DNA of 64,000 bases from Corynebacterium breve (GTDB taxonomy: Bacteria; Actinomycetota; Actinomycetes; Mycobacteriales; Mycobacteriaceae): the NCBI RefSeq assembly GCF_030252165.1, contig NZ_CP126969.1:744001-808000 (forward strand), given 5' to 3'. Positions within the stretch are counted from its first letter, which is position 1, and every line of letters starts with the position of its first letter. Below the pieces are notes generated by a model. That model saw only the letters and a list, made by a program, of their open reading frames with translations. It ran no database searches and was not told the origin of the DNA. The position numbers were made by a program, and so were the translations under genes. Of this stretch, positions 44,154 through 53,544 are shown one piece after another.

Positions 44154-45245
44154 GTGTCACGTATTCCACTGACTTCTGTTCTGCCCAGTTTCCCGTGGGA
44201 TACGCTGGCACCCGCAAAAACAAAGGCGAGTGCCCATCCGGGCGGTATCGTCGATCTTTCCGTGGGCACTCCCGTTGATCCCGTCGATCCGACCATCCAG
44301 TTGGCGCTTGCCGAATCCGCTGCGGAACCTGGTTACCCGCCCGCCGTCGGCTCCCCTGAACTGCGCGGTGCAATCGTCGACGCCCTAGAGCGCCGCTACC
44401 GCATGGCTGGTTTAGACCCAGAAAGCGTCTTGCCGGTGATCGGTACTAAGGAAGCCATCGCGCTCCTTCCCACGCTGCTTGGTCTTCGCGGCGAGAAAAT
44501 CATCATCCCAGAGATCGCTTACCCAACGTATGAGGTTGCGGCGCTGATCGCCGGTTGTGAGCCGATCCGCTCCGATGTCCCGGTCGAAGGGGCGGCGTTG
44601 GCATTTATCAATTCACCGTCCAATCCCACAGGTCGGGTAGCCACCGCTGACGAGCTCCAAGCCTGGGTAAACTTCTCTCGCGACACTGGGTGCATTGTCG
44701 CTTCCGACGAGTGCTACTTGGGCCTCGCATGGGAGGACGATAAAGAACCGATTTCGCTTCTCGACGAGCGACTTACCGGCACCGACAACTCAGGGCTTAT
44801 CGCGATTCACTCTTTGTCGAAGACTTCGAGCTTGGCGAGCTACCGCGCAGGATATCTCGCCGGAGACACCGCTGTCATCGCAGAACTCACCGAAGCCCGC
44901 AAGCATGCAGGACTCATGGTTCCCGGACCGATCCAGCACGCAATGATTGCTGCGCTGACTTCTGATATGCATGAGGACCTCCAACGAGCTATCTACGCGT
45001 TGCGTCGTGCCAAGCTCATGCGCGCGGTACTGTCAGCGGGATTCACCGTGGAGCATTCCGAGGCTGGCTTGTACCTGTGGGTCACGCGTGGTGAAAACTG
45101 CCGCGACACCGTCGATTGGTTCGCCGAGCGTGGAATCCTCGTCGCTCCCGGCGATTTTTACGGTGAACAGGGCGAGAACTTCGTCCGCATTGCCCTAACG
45201 GCCACGGACGAGCGTATCGACGAAGCCGTCGCCCGCTTGCAGTGA
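44154..45245 (+). CDS. dapC: Succinyldiaminopimelate transaminase
   Basis: 363-residue fold type I PLP aminotransferase. The motif SPSNPTGRVAT and SDECYLGLAW are typical, and the PLP lysine is in IHSLSKTSSLASYRAGY. DapC makes succinyl-diaminopimelate, so it belongs to the succinylase branch of lysine and peptidoglycan DAP synthesis. GTG 44154 is the start; it overlaps the next gene by four bases. Confidence 0.92.
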   Translation: MSRIPLTSVLPSFPWDTLAPAKTKASAHPGGIVDLSVGTPVDPVDPTIQLALAESAAEPGYPPAVGSPELRGAIVDALERRYRMAGLDPESVLPVIGTKEAIALLPTLLGLRGEKIIIPEIAYPTYEVAALIAGCEPIRSDVPVEGAALAFINSPSNPTGRVATADELQAWVNFSRDTGCIVASDECYLGLAWEDDKEPISLLDERLTGTDNSGLIAIHSLSKTSSLASYRAGYLAGDTAVIAELTEARKHAGLMVPGPIQHAMIAALTSDMHEDLQRAIYALRRAKLMRAVLSAGFTVEHSEAGLYLWVTRGENCRDTVDWFAERGILVAPGDFYGEQGENFVRIALTATDERIDEAVARLQ

Positions 45246-46078
45246 ACCCCACCGGTAGGCCGCCTGCCCGAGGCGGTGTTGTCGCCCGAAAGATCATCCT
45301 CAAAGACGCAGTCCCGGCCGGAGAGTACTACGCCGGACGCAGCGGCGATAGCCCATTTACCCCTGGCGAGCGCCTCGCTGCAGGTACGCCTCTTGGACGT
45401 CCGGTTCCAGCGTGGACATTCCCGAATGTCCGCACCGAGCGCGCCATCCCGTTCGAATACCAAGTGTTGCTTGACGACGACCGCCTCGTGGTCGTAGACA
45501 AACCGCATTTTCTGCCCAGCACCCCGAATGGTCGGCTGGTGAAAGAGACTGTGCAGACTCGACTGCGGGCAACCTATGGCGAAGACATCACTGTTGTGCA
45601 CCGGCTAGACCGCGCGACAGCCGGCATCCTTTTAGCAGTGAAGCGACCTGAACATCGGCGGCCGTACCAAGAGCTTTTCGCCAAGCGCGCCGTGAAGAAA
45701 TGGTACCGAGCGCGAGTGACAGGTCCATTAGGTGCCGACTCTTGGGCCAGGGTCGATCTTCCGCTGCGGAAAGTGGGGAGGAAAGTGGTCGTCGACAAGC
45801 AAGGAACCATGACCACGACGTGGCTGCGTGCGGCAGGAGACAACGTGGTGGAGCTGATGCCGGTGACCGGTCACACGCATCAGCTGCGCGTGGTGTGTGC
45901 CCATTTTGGGGCGCCGATCGTGGGAGATGACTTGTATCCACACGAGCGACCACTAAACCTAGATGACTTTACTCAACCGTTGCATTTGGTGGCAGAAGCT
46001 ATGGAGTTTGCTGATCCCATCGATGGATCAACCCGGAAAATGTCTTCTTTTATGCATCTGCCGGATAGACTAGGTTAA
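45242..46078 (+). CDS. RluA-family RNA pseudouridine synthase
   Basis: 278 residues. The catalytic motif is VHRLDRATAGILL (Asp in HRLDR); the uridine-binding and C-terminal motifs are PVTGHTHQLRVVCAHFGAPIVGDDLYP. The family isomerises uridine in rRNA or tRNA; the target site is not predicted here. The GTG start overlaps the dapC stop. Confidence 0.88.
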   Translation: MNPTGRPPARGGVVARKIILKDAVPAGEYYAGRSGDSPFTPGERLAAGTPLGRPVPAWTFPNVRTERAIPFEYQVLLDDDRLVVVDKPHFLPSTPNGRLVKETVQTRLRATYGEDITVVHRLDRATAGILLAVKRPEHRRPYQELFAKRAVKKWYRARVTGPLGADSWARVDLPLRKVGRKVVVDKQGTMTTTWLRAAGDNVVELMPVTGHTHQLRVVCAHFGAPIVGDDLYPHERPLNLDDFTQPLHLVAEAMEFADPIDGSTRKMSSFMHLPDRLG

Positions 46079-46113
46079 CTAATCGTGAATTCATAGATCA
46101 GAGGGGTCGGTTC

Positions 46114-46713
46114 GTGGCTGTGGAAGTTTCTCCGCCAACTGCGACTGATGGCGAAAAGACTCGCAGCACATCGGTGGTGCGCATGCTTAACAACGTCCGT
46201 CAGTTTGTGATGTTCGGCCTCGTGGGTGGATCGGGCACTATCGTCAACCTGCTGGTAACTTTCTTATCCAAGAAAGGCTTTGGGCGCGCCGGATTCTCCG
46301 AGCACGACGTGTTTTTCAACCTTTTCGGCACGGAGTTCAACATCCGCTGGTACCACGTCTTCGCTACCCTCGCATTCTTGGTTGCAAACACGTGGAACTA
46401 CCAGCTAAACCGTTCCTGGACGTTTAGGGGCATCTCAAAGCGTTCGTGGCTTCGTGGTTTCTTCCCATTCTTGGCCACCGGCATCGTGGCGTACCTCGTG
46501 TCGTTGGTGGTGCTGACGCTCCTTATGAATCCAACGAGCCCGATCGCTTTGCCGGCGGACATTTTCGACGACTCCACGGGCTTTAGAACCAAGGTGTATT
46601 GGGCACAAGCCATTTCCATCATCGTGGCCATGCCGGTCAACTTTGTGATCAACAAACTATGGACGTTTGGCAAGCCCAAAGTAACTTTCGTGACCGCTGA
46701 GAAGCCAATGTAG
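46114..46713 (+). CDS. GtrA-family membrane protein
   Basis: 199 residues, four transmembrane helices in the GtrA/DPMS domain (QFVMFGLVGGSGTIVNLLVTF, YHVFATLAFLVANTWNYQLNRSWTFRG, VNFVINKLWTFG). GtrA proteins help flip or stabilise polyprenyl-linked sugars for cell-wall glycans. Partner transferase not evident nearby. Confidence 0.85.
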   Translation: MAVEVSPPTATDGEKTRSTSVVRMLNNVRQFVMFGLVGGSGTIVNLLVTFLSKKGFGRAGFSEHDVFFNLFGTEFNIRWYHVFATLAFLVANTWNYQLNRSWTFRGISKRSWLRGFFPFLATGIVAYLVSLVVLTLLMNPTSPIALPADIFDDSTGFRTKVYWAQAISIIVAMPVNFVINKLWTFGKPKVTFVTAEKPM

Positions 46714-46770
46714 GAGTTTCCCCTCCGTCTAACCACTTGCGCATTTCCGTGCACACATTTGCGGTGACAA

Positions 46771-46819
46771 CCCGAGCGCCTGCAGAGATACTGAAATCTG
46801 TTGGGAATGGGCGCTCGGG
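46771..46819. terminator. Hairpin between gtrA-family gene and dapD
   Basis: Ten-base perfect arms CCCGAGCGCC (46771-46780) and GGCGCTCGGG (46810-46819) in the convergent gap, with a 29-base loop and no strong T-run. A probable shared terminator. Confidence 0.6.
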
Positions 46820-46838
46820 GGGCCTGTTCCTACACGCG

Positions 46839-47780
46839 TTAGCGCATGGCTCCCTGGGTCTCCATGACTTCGACGGAACCCGTGACAGAGTTACGACGGA
46901 ACATCACATTCGAGGCACCGGAGAGCTCCAACGCCCGCATGCGCGTGGAACTAGGAACTCCCACTGCCTCTGCCGCCTTCCCGAAGACGGAAACCTTGGT
47001 GCCTGAGGTGACGTAAAGTCCGGCTTCAACCACGCAGTCGTCGCCAAGCGAAATCCCTACACCTGCATTGGCGCCCAGTAGACAGCGCGCGCCGATGGTA
47101 ATCGATTCCTTGCTGCCTGGCAGAGTGCCCATAATGGATGCGCCGCCACCAATCTCCGTGCCTTCGCCGACGACGACTCCGGTGGAAATGCGGCCTTCGA
47201 CGGTCACTGCGCCAAGGGTACCTGCGTTGAAGTTAACAAATCCCTCGTGCATCACGGTGGTGCCGGGAGCTAGGTAGGCACCTAGGCGAACACGGTCAGC
47301 ATCACCTATTGTGACATCGTCGGGCACGACGTAATCGACCATGCGCGGGAACTTGTCCACCGCGAAGACAGTCACTGGACCTTTGCCTGCCAAGCGACCA
47401 CGTACCATCTGGAAGTCGGCCACGGCGCACGGTCCGTAGTTGGTCCACACCACGGTAGATAGTCGAGTGTGGATTCCGGTGACATTCGCCTCGTGTGGCT
47501 TGATCAACCGGTGAGAAAGAAGATGCAGGCGGAGGTAGGCGTCATAAGCATCAACCGGCGGGTTGGACAAGTCTTGGATCGACGTGGCTACGGGAATGCG
47601 TGCCACGCCACGATCCTCATCTGGCCCCTCCAACTTGGCAAACTGCTGAGGCGCCGTCTCAAGCCTCTCAGTGCCCGTTGCAGAAACCGGTTCATTGAGC
47701 TTTGGTGCTGGATACCACACGTCGAGGACGGTTCCGTCGTAGGTGACAGTGGCGATGCCGCGTGCAAATGCAGAAATCAT
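46839..47780 (-). CDS. dapD: 2,3,4,5-tetrahydropyridine-2,6-dicarboxylate N-succinyltransferase
   Basis: 313 residues of the actinobacterial DapD type: an N-terminal helical domain, then a left-handed beta helix of hexapeptide repeats (VRLGAYLAPGTTVMHEGFVNFNAGTLGAVTVEGRIS, VVVGEGTEIGGGASIMGT). It transfers succinyl-CoA to tetrahydrodipicolinate in DAP synthesis. It is the last gene of the minus-strand cluster and lies five bases after the permease stop. Confidence 0.93.
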   Translation of the reverse strand: MISAFARGIATVTYDGTVLDVWYPAPKLNEPVSATGTERLETAPQQFAKLEGPDEDRGVARIPVATSIQDLSNPPVDAYDAYLRLHLLSHRLIKPHEANVTGIHTRLSTVVWTNYGPCAVADFQMVRGRLAGKGPVTVFAVDKFPRMVDYVVPDDVTIGDADRVRLGAYLAPGTTVMHEGFVNFNAGTLGAVTVEGRISTGVVVGEGTEIGGGASIMGTLPGSKESITIGARCLLGANAGVGISLGDDCVVEAGLYVTSGTKVSVFGKAAEAVGVPSSTRMRALELSGASNVMFRRNSVTGSVEVMETQGAMR

Positions 47781-47785
47781 GAAGG

Positions 47786-49159
47786 CTACTTTGCGTCCTT
47801 TTTACCCGTAATTCTGGTGATTCCGGACAGTATAGCCAAGCCTGCAGTCAGAGCCAGTACCGAAACGATCTGGGAGCGCGCGGAGTCGTCGAGAAGCATG
47901 AGAAGCGTAAGGCACGCAAGCGCCACCACCGACACCCACGGCAGCCAAGGCCAGCCCTTGAACTCAACCGTGGTGATTTCGTTGTTCGCTTTCAGCTCAG
48001 GGTGCAGCTTGATGTAGCTCAGCGCGATCATGAACCAGACTACAACCAGCACGCCACCCACAGCGTTGAGCAGGAAGTCCAGCAAGCCTTCGGGATTCCA
48101 GTACTGCAGGCCCACCGAAATGAACGCGAAGATCATCGAGAGCACGACCGAGTTGATCGGCACGTTGTCGCGGTTGGCCACACCCAGGATCTTCGGCGCG
48201 TCCCCCTCACGGGCGAGGTCAAAGGCCATACGCGACGAAGCATAAATCTGCGCATTGAAGGCAGACAGCAGGGCCAGAACAATAACGGCCTCCATGAATC
48301 CCACAACGCCTGGCATATTAGCCATGGAGAGAACCTGGGTAAACGGCGACTCGGCCGCAGTTTCAGCGCTGTCAATCTGCGAGTAGGGGAGAACCAAGAT
48401 GATGATTGCCACAGAGCCGATGTAGAACACCGAGATGCGCCAAATCACGCTGCGCACGGCGGTAGCGATCGACTTGGCTGGATTCTCTGACTCAGCGGCT
48501 GCAATGGTGACCAGCTCGATGCCACCAAACGCGAAGGCTACTGCGAGAAGTCCTGCAGCGATGCCAGGGATGCCGTTGGGGGCGAAGCCCGATTCAGCGA
48601 TGTTTTCAAATCCGATGAATGGCTGGCCAGGAAGAAGACCCAGCCACAAGGCGGTGCCAATGAGGATGAAGCCGATGATTACGGCAACTTTGATAAATGA
48701 AAACCAAAACTCGAACTCGCCGAACCCGCGGACGCGGGCGAAGTTGACGATAGCGAAGAACACCACACAGACAAGCGCTGGGATCCAAGGATCGATGCCG
48801 AACCACGAACCCATAATCGCGGCAGCGCCGGTCATTTCGGCACCCAGCACCATGATCAGCATGAACCAGTACAGCCACCCCAAGGTGAAGCCTGCCCAGC
48901 CACCGAAGGCCTGGCGAGCGTAACTGGAAAATGAACCGGAGGAGGGGCGGGCCGCGGCCATTTCGCCGAGCATCTCCATGACCATGACAACGATGATCCC
49001 GGCGATGACATAAGCGATCAGCACGGCCGGACCAGCCGCACGAATGCCCACTCCAGTGCCAAGGAACAGGCCCGCGCCGATGGCGGAACCCAGACCCATC
49101 ATCGTGAGGTGACGGGTCTTAAGGCCGCTACCGAGTTGAGTCGATGTTTGTTGTGCCAA
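47786..49159 (-). CDS. APC-superfamily amino-acid permease, copy 1
   Basis: 457 residues, twelve helices. The AroP/CycA-type signature is LKTRHLTMMGLGSAIGAGLFLGTGVGI, with ITIAAAESENP as the amino-acid permease motif. Substrate unknown; aromatic or small neutral amino acids are typical. Immediately upstream of dapD and closely similar to the next permease, so a tandem duplication is likely. Confidence 0.9.
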   Translation of the reverse strand: MAQQTSTQLGSGLKTRHLTMMGLGSAIGAGLFLGTGVGIRAAGPAVLIAYVIAGIIVVMVMEMLGEMAAARPSSGSFSSYARQAFGGWAGFTLGWLYWFMLIMVLGAEMTGAAAIMGSWFGIDPWIPALVCVVFFAIVNFARVRGFGEFEFWFSFIKVAVIIGFILIGTALWLGLLPGQPFIGFENIAESGFAPNGIPGIAAGLLAVAFAFGGIELVTIAAAESENPAKSIATAVRSVIWRISVFYIGSVAIIILVLPYSQIDSAETAAESPFTQVLSMANMPGVVGFMEAVIVLALLSAFNAQIYASSRMAFDLAREGDAPKILGVANRDNVPINSVVLSMIFAFISVGLQYWNPEGLLDFLLNAVGGVLVVVWFMIALSYIKLHPELKANNEITTVEFKGWPWLPWVSVVALACLTLLMLLDDSARSQIVSVLALTAGLAILSGITRITGKKDAK

Positions 49160-49202
49160 TTTGTTACTTACCTTTCACTGGCAAAGACTCGAAGCCGAGC
49201 CG

Positions 49203-50585
49203 TTACTGGGATTTCTGGGAACGCTGGACGACGAGGCCACAGACGACGATAAATGCCACCAAGACACTGACCGAGATGACTTGGACGCGTCCTGCGGGAT
49301 CTGTGAGCATGAGGATGACAAGGGCGGCAACTACTGCAGCGGTAACCCAAGGGAGCCAAGGATAGCCCCACATGCGTACCTCGGTGATCTCGCCAGATCG
49401 TTCCAACTGCGGGTGAAGACGCACGTAGGAGAAGATAATCGCAAACCAAATGACAATCAGGCAACCGCCAACTGCATTGAGCAGGAAAGCGAGCAGGCCT
49501 GGAGGATTCCACCATTGCAGGCCGACGGAGACAAACGCGAAGAACACTGAAACCAGAACGCTGCGCACAGGAACACCTTGATGATTGGTCTTGCCAAACA
49601 TTTTCGGCGCGTTCTTCTGATGAGCCAAGGCGTAGAGCAGGCGAGAGGACCCATAAAGCTGGGCGTTGAAAGCAGACAGCAAAGCAAGCGCAATTACTAC
49701 TTCCATGATGCCGACGATGCCCGGGATGTTCGCTAGTGACAGAACTTGTGTGAACGGGGAATCGGCAGCAGAATCAGATCCGGCAATCTCGTTGAACGGG
49801 AGCAGCAAAATGATGACCAACACGGAACCGATGTAGAACACGGAAATGCGCCAGATGATGGATCGCATGGCGGAGTTCACCGAATCCTTCGGATTCTCCG
49901 ACTCAGCCGCGGCGATGGTGACCAGCTCAATACCACCGAAAGCAAACGCGACTGCTAGCAGTGCCGTAGCCACGCCGGCAAAGCCATTTGGCATGAAGCC
50001 CACCGCTTCGATGTTGGACAACCAGACCGGGTCATGTGCCGGGAGCAGCCCGAAGATCAGCAGGATACCGATAACAAGGAAGATAGCGATAACAGCGACT
50101 TTGATCAGCGAGAACCAGAATTCGAACTCCCCGTAGCCCCGCACTGCGGCGAGATTGACCACGGTAAAGAAGAGCACTGCGACCAACGCTGGGATCCACG
50201 GGGCGATACCGAACCAACCGGCCATGATCGCGGATGCGCCCGTCATCTCAGCGCCCATGATCATGATCATCATGAACCAATACAGCCAGCCGACGGAAAA
50301 ACCACCCCACGGACCGAAGGCCTGCTCGGCGTACGTGGAAAAAGAACCGGCGGACGGTCGGGCCGCGACCATTTCTGCCAGCATCTGCATGATGAGGACG
50401 GTGATGGCACCTGCGATGATATAGGCAATGATGACGGCTGGACCTGCCGCCTGGATTCCTACGCCAGTGCCAAGGAAAAGGCCTGCGCCAATTGCTGAGC
50501 CCAAACCCATCATTGTTAAGTGGCGGGTCTTAAGCCCACGTTTCAGTCCCGATTCTTCAACGGGGAGCTGTTCCTGTTCTGTCAT
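49203..50585 (-). CDS. APC-superfamily amino-acid permease, copy 2
   Basis: 460 residues, twelve helices, with the same LKTRHLTMMGLGSAIGAGLFLGTGVGI start and the same AAAESENP region as copy 1. The downstream copy is 44 bases away. ATG 50585 is preferred to the longer open frame because the N-terminus then starts MTEQEQLPVEESG. The pair may have diverged in substrate range. Confidence 0.9.
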   Translation of the reverse strand: MTEQEQLPVEESGLKRGLKTRHLTMMGLGSAIGAGLFLGTGVGIQAAGPAVIIAYIIAGAITVLIMQMLAEMVAARPSAGSFSTYAEQAFGPWGGFSVGWLYWFMMIMIMGAEMTGASAIMAGWFGIAPWIPALVAVLFFTVVNLAAVRGYGEFEFWFSLIKVAVIAIFLVIGILLIFGLLPAHDPVWLSNIEAVGFMPNGFAGVATALLAVAFAFGGIELVTIAAAESENPKDSVNSAMRSIIWRISVFYIGSVLVIILLLPFNEIAGSDSAADSPFTQVLSLANIPGIVGIMEVVIALALLSAFNAQLYGSSRLLYALAHQKNAPKMFGKTNHQGVPVRSVLVSVFFAFVSVGLQWWNPPGLLAFLLNAVGGCLIVIWFAIIFSYVRLHPQLERSGEITEVRMWGYPWLPWVTAAVVAALVILMLTDPAGRVQVISVSVLVAFIVVCGLVVQRSQKSQ

Positions 50586-50720
50586 AAGTTCACTGTATCG
50601 CCAGTCACCGTGAACATTGGATTCCGGTCGCCTAAAACGAACGGACTCACGACGATGCGTTAGCACCGGAGAAACGTGGACACGAGGCTAGCGCAAAACG
50701 AATGAACAGCTCTGGCGAAC

Positions 50721-51650
50721 TTAGACCCAGCGCAGAACCGGGATGTCGAAGTTTGGCTCTGTATTAATGGACCAGTTGGACTTGCCGGACAAGTCGAGTG
50801 CAGAGACCGTCTCGCCGGATTGAGCATCATGAACCATCGTGGTCGGCTCAAGCATGACGTTGGTGCCAAGCGTGCAGTTGTCGCCCATCTCGATGCCAAG
50901 CAAACCCGCGGACGGTTTCATGGTGCAGTTCTTGCCAAGGTGGAGTGGAACTCGGTTATGGCCTTCGTCGTGAAGCGCGAGGATTGTTGCAGAGAGTCCT
51001 ACATCGGTGCCTTCGCCGACGACGACGGAGGAGGACAGGCGCCCCTCGATGCGGGATGCGCCGAGTGACCCCGCGTTGTAGGAGACATAGCCTTCACGCA
51101 AGACATTGGTGCCAGGCGCGAGGTAAGCGCCCAAGCGAACGCGCTCGGCCTCAGCAATAGACACGCCGGCTGGGACAACATAGTCAACCATACGAGGCAG
51201 GCGTTCGATGCCGTAGACATGGATCAGTCCGCGGGTGCGCAGGACGCCGCGGACAAATTCGAAGTTGTCGGGAAGGCATGGGCCCTTGTTGGTCCATACG
51301 ACCGGAACGAGGTGCTCCAGCAAGTCTTCCATATTCAACTCGAGGGGCTTAATGATGCGGTGGGAGAGCAGGTGCAGTCGGAGGTAGACATCGTGGGCGT
51401 CAACAGGTGGTTGGCTGAGATCGGCGATAGTTGTGCGAACTGCCACTTGTTCGACCATGCGGTCTTCGTCAAGGCGAACCAGTTGCAACAGGCGCGCCGG
51501 CAAGTGATTTGCGCCTAGGCGGTGTGATCCGGAGACCAGGCCCTGTGCTTCTTCTCCTTCGATAAGTTCAGGATCTGGGTACCACGTATCCAGGATCGTG
51601 CCGTCCATGCCAATGTTGGCGATACCAATTGCGTGCGCTCCGACAGTCAT
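50721..51650 (-). CDS. dapD2: DapD paralogue (second N-succinyltransferase)
   Basis: About 309 residues of the same DapD architecture as the neighbour at 46839-47780, with QPPVDAHDVYLRLHLLSHRIIKPLE and the hexapeptide core VRLGAYLAPGTNVLREGYVSYNAGSLGASRIEGRLSSS conserved. It diverges in the C-terminal part (HNRVPLHLGKNCTMKPSAGLLGI). The function may be the same or shifted. ATG 51659 and ATG 51650 are both possible; the latter gives the family-like MTVGAHAIG. Confidence 0.82.
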   Translation of the reverse strand: MTVGAHAIGIANIGMDGTILDTWYPDPELIEGEEAQGLVSGSHRLGANHLPARLLQLVRLDEDRMVEQVAVRTTIADLSQPPVDAHDVYLRLHLLSHRIIKPLELNMEDLLEHLVPVVWTNKGPCLPDNFEFVRGVLRTRGLIHVYGIERLPRMVDYVVPAGVSIAEAERVRLGAYLAPGTNVLREGYVSYNAGSLGASRIEGRLSSSVVVGEGTDVGLSATILALHDEGHNRVPLHLGKNCTMKPSAGLLGIEMGDNCTLGTNVMLEPTTMVHDAQSGETVSALDLSGKSNWSINTEPNFDIPVLRWV

Positions 51651-51880
51651 GTCCCTCATTCTAGGTGGTGAACAGTGTTCAAGCATGTTCTCTGCGGAAG
51701 GCCCACGCGGTTCGGATGGACGGAAGTGCGCAGGTTCTCTAGTCTTGAAGTTCCAGCTGTTCATCTTGCAGCTTTGGTGATCTTGGAGTGTTGTCGAAAG
51801 ATCACGTTGGCTGGCCGCCTTACGTACTTTGTGGCGGACCAGCACATTGCCCTCCATTGTCCAAACGAAAGAGCTTCCCA

Positions 51881-52696
51881 GTGGCACCTGAAATCACGCC
51901 GCAGCCATCGAAACGCCGCCTTCTACGGGGTCCATTGCTTCTGCGCAACGATGACACAGAAGGATCGACCTTTGACCAGCGTCTATTGGAAGCAGGTGCA
52001 GATCATGATTGGAAACATGCTGATCCGTGGCGCATTCTCCGTATCCAAAGCGAATTTGTTTCTGGCTTCGACGCGCTGACCGACCTACCTAAGGCAGTCA
52101 CTGTCTTTGGCTCCGCTCGCTTGAACGAAGGCACCCCGGAGTACGAACAGTCTCGACAGCTTGGCGCAGCGCTTGTTGAAGCTGGATACGCCGTGATCAC
52201 TGGCGGGGGTCCGGGATTGATGGAAGGCCCGAATCGAGGAGCGCACGAGGCCGAGGGCCTCTCTGTTGGCCTCGGCATCGAGCTACCTCACGAGCAGCGT
52301 TTGAATGACTGGGTCGACGTGGGTATCAACTTCCGATACTTCTTCGTGCGCAAGACGATGTTCCTGAAATACTCTCAAGCTTTCATCACTCTGCCAGGTG
52401 GTTTTGGCACGATGGATGAGCTCTTCGAGGTGCTGTGCATGGTCCAGACCGGGAAAGTGACCAACTACCCGATCGTGCTGATGGGCGTGGACTTCTGGTC
52501 GCCACTGGTCGAATGGATCGAAACTCAGCTCAAGGGCCGCGGTCTCATTTCCCCAGAAGACACCGAGCTGTTCCTGTTGACCGACTCCATCGAAGAGGCT
52601 GTGAACCACATCGTCGAAGCACATAAAGTTATGCCCGACGGCCGACTCACCGGGAACAAGGATTCCCTCGACGAGGCACAAAAGTACGCCGAGTAA
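51881..52696 (+). CDS. LOG-family phosphoribohydrolase (TIGR00730)
   Basis: 271 residues with the LOG signature ITGGGPGLMEGPNRGAHEA and PGGFGTMDELFEVL. The family cleaves the ribose phosphate from cytokinin-type nucleotides and relatives; in bacteria the natural substrate is often unclear. GTG 51881 is chosen; the frame is open from 51788 but the early part is not family-like. It lies between dapD2 and folP2, as in M. tuberculosis (Rv1205). Confidence 0.85.
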   Translation: MAPEITPQPSKRRLLRGPLLLRNDDTEGSTFDQRLLEAGADHDWKHADPWRILRIQSEFVSGFDALTDLPKAVTVFGSARLNEGTPEYEQSRQLGAALVEAGYAVITGGGPGLMEGPNRGAHEAEGLSVGLGIELPHEQRLNDWVDVGINFRYFFVRKTMFLKYSQAFITLPGGFGTMDELFEVLCMVQTGKVTNYPIVLMGVDFWSPLVEWIETQLKGRGLISPEDTELFLLTDSIEEAVNHIVEAHKVMPDGRLTGNKDSLDEAQKYAE

Positions 52697-52701
52697 AACC
52701 A

Positions 52702-53544
52702 GTGTCAGATCCACATAATCTGGCCAAGGTGATGGCCATCGTCAACCGGACACCCGATTCCTTTTACGACAAAGGAAAAACGTTTGGCATTGACGCAGCT
52801 CTTTCACGTTGTGACGAAGTGATCGCCCAGGGCGCTACGATCATCGACGTGGGAGGGGTCAAAGCGGGCCCTGGTGACAATGTCGATGTGCCCGAGGAAA
52901 TCGACCGTGTAGTCCCGTTGATCGCAGCGGTTCGCCAACGCTACCCAGACGTGACGATTTCTGTGGACACCTGGCGCGCAGACGTTGCCGAACACGCCAT
53001 CGCAGCGGGTGCCACTTTAATCAATGACACATGGGCGGGCTGGGACTCGGAGCTCATCGAAGTAGCCGGACAACACCACGTGGGCTATGTGTGTTCTCAC
53101 ACTGGGGGAGTGGTCCCTCGCACACGTCCGCACCGGGTCCACTTTGATGATGTCGTGCGCGACGTGATCGAGGAAACCACAGCACTCGCAGAAAAGGCTG
53201 TGTCCTGTGGTGTTCCAGAACAAGCCGTTTTTATCGATCCGACGCACGACTTTGGCAAGAACACATTTCATGGCTTGGAGCTGCTGCGCCGCATCGACGA
53301 GGTGGTCGCTACTGGGTGGCCGGTGCTGATGGCGTTGTCAAACAAGGACTTCGTGGGCGAAACCTTGGATCGTCCCGTAGGGGATCGAGTCGCCGGAACC
53401 CTCGCGGCCACCGCGTGGTCAGCGGCCCGTGGTGTGGCGGCGTTTCGCGTCCACGAAGTCAAGGAAACTATGGATGTCATCCGCATGACGGCTGCCATCC
53501 AAGGTCATGTACCCCCGGCTCACACCATTCGAGGCTTGGCATGA
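52702..53544 (+). CDS. folP2: Dihydropteroate synthase-like protein FolP2
   Basis: 280 residues, TIM-barrel pterin-binding protein: VMAIVNRTPDSFYDKGKTF, IDVGGVKAGPGDNVDVPEEIDRVVPL, ISVDTWRADVAEHAI. The canonical folate synthase residues are partly changed (IDVGG replaces IDIGGEST), so the enzyme may not make dihydropteroate. In mycobacteria FolP2 is the second, catalytically poor copy. It overlaps gpgS by four bases. Confidence 0.88.
   Translation: MSDPHNLAKVMAIVNRTPDSFYDKGKTFGIDAALSRCDEVIAQGATIIDVGGVKAGPGDNVDVPEEIDRVVPLIAAVRQRYPDVTISVDTWRADVAEHAIAAGATLINDTWAGWDSELIEVAGQHHVGYVCSHTGGVVPRTRPHRVHFDDVVRDVIEETTALAEKAVSCGVPEQAVFIDPTHDFGKNTFHGLELLRRIDEVVATGWPVLMALSNKDFVGETLDRPVGDRVAGTLAATAWSAARGVAAFRVHEVKETMDVIRMTAAIQGHVPPAHTIRGLA

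Noticed and set aside
51651..51880. A decayed dapE between dapD2 and the LOG gene
   Set aside because: No segment in six frames resembles the DapE metal-site motifs, and the gap is too short to hold a recognisable relic.
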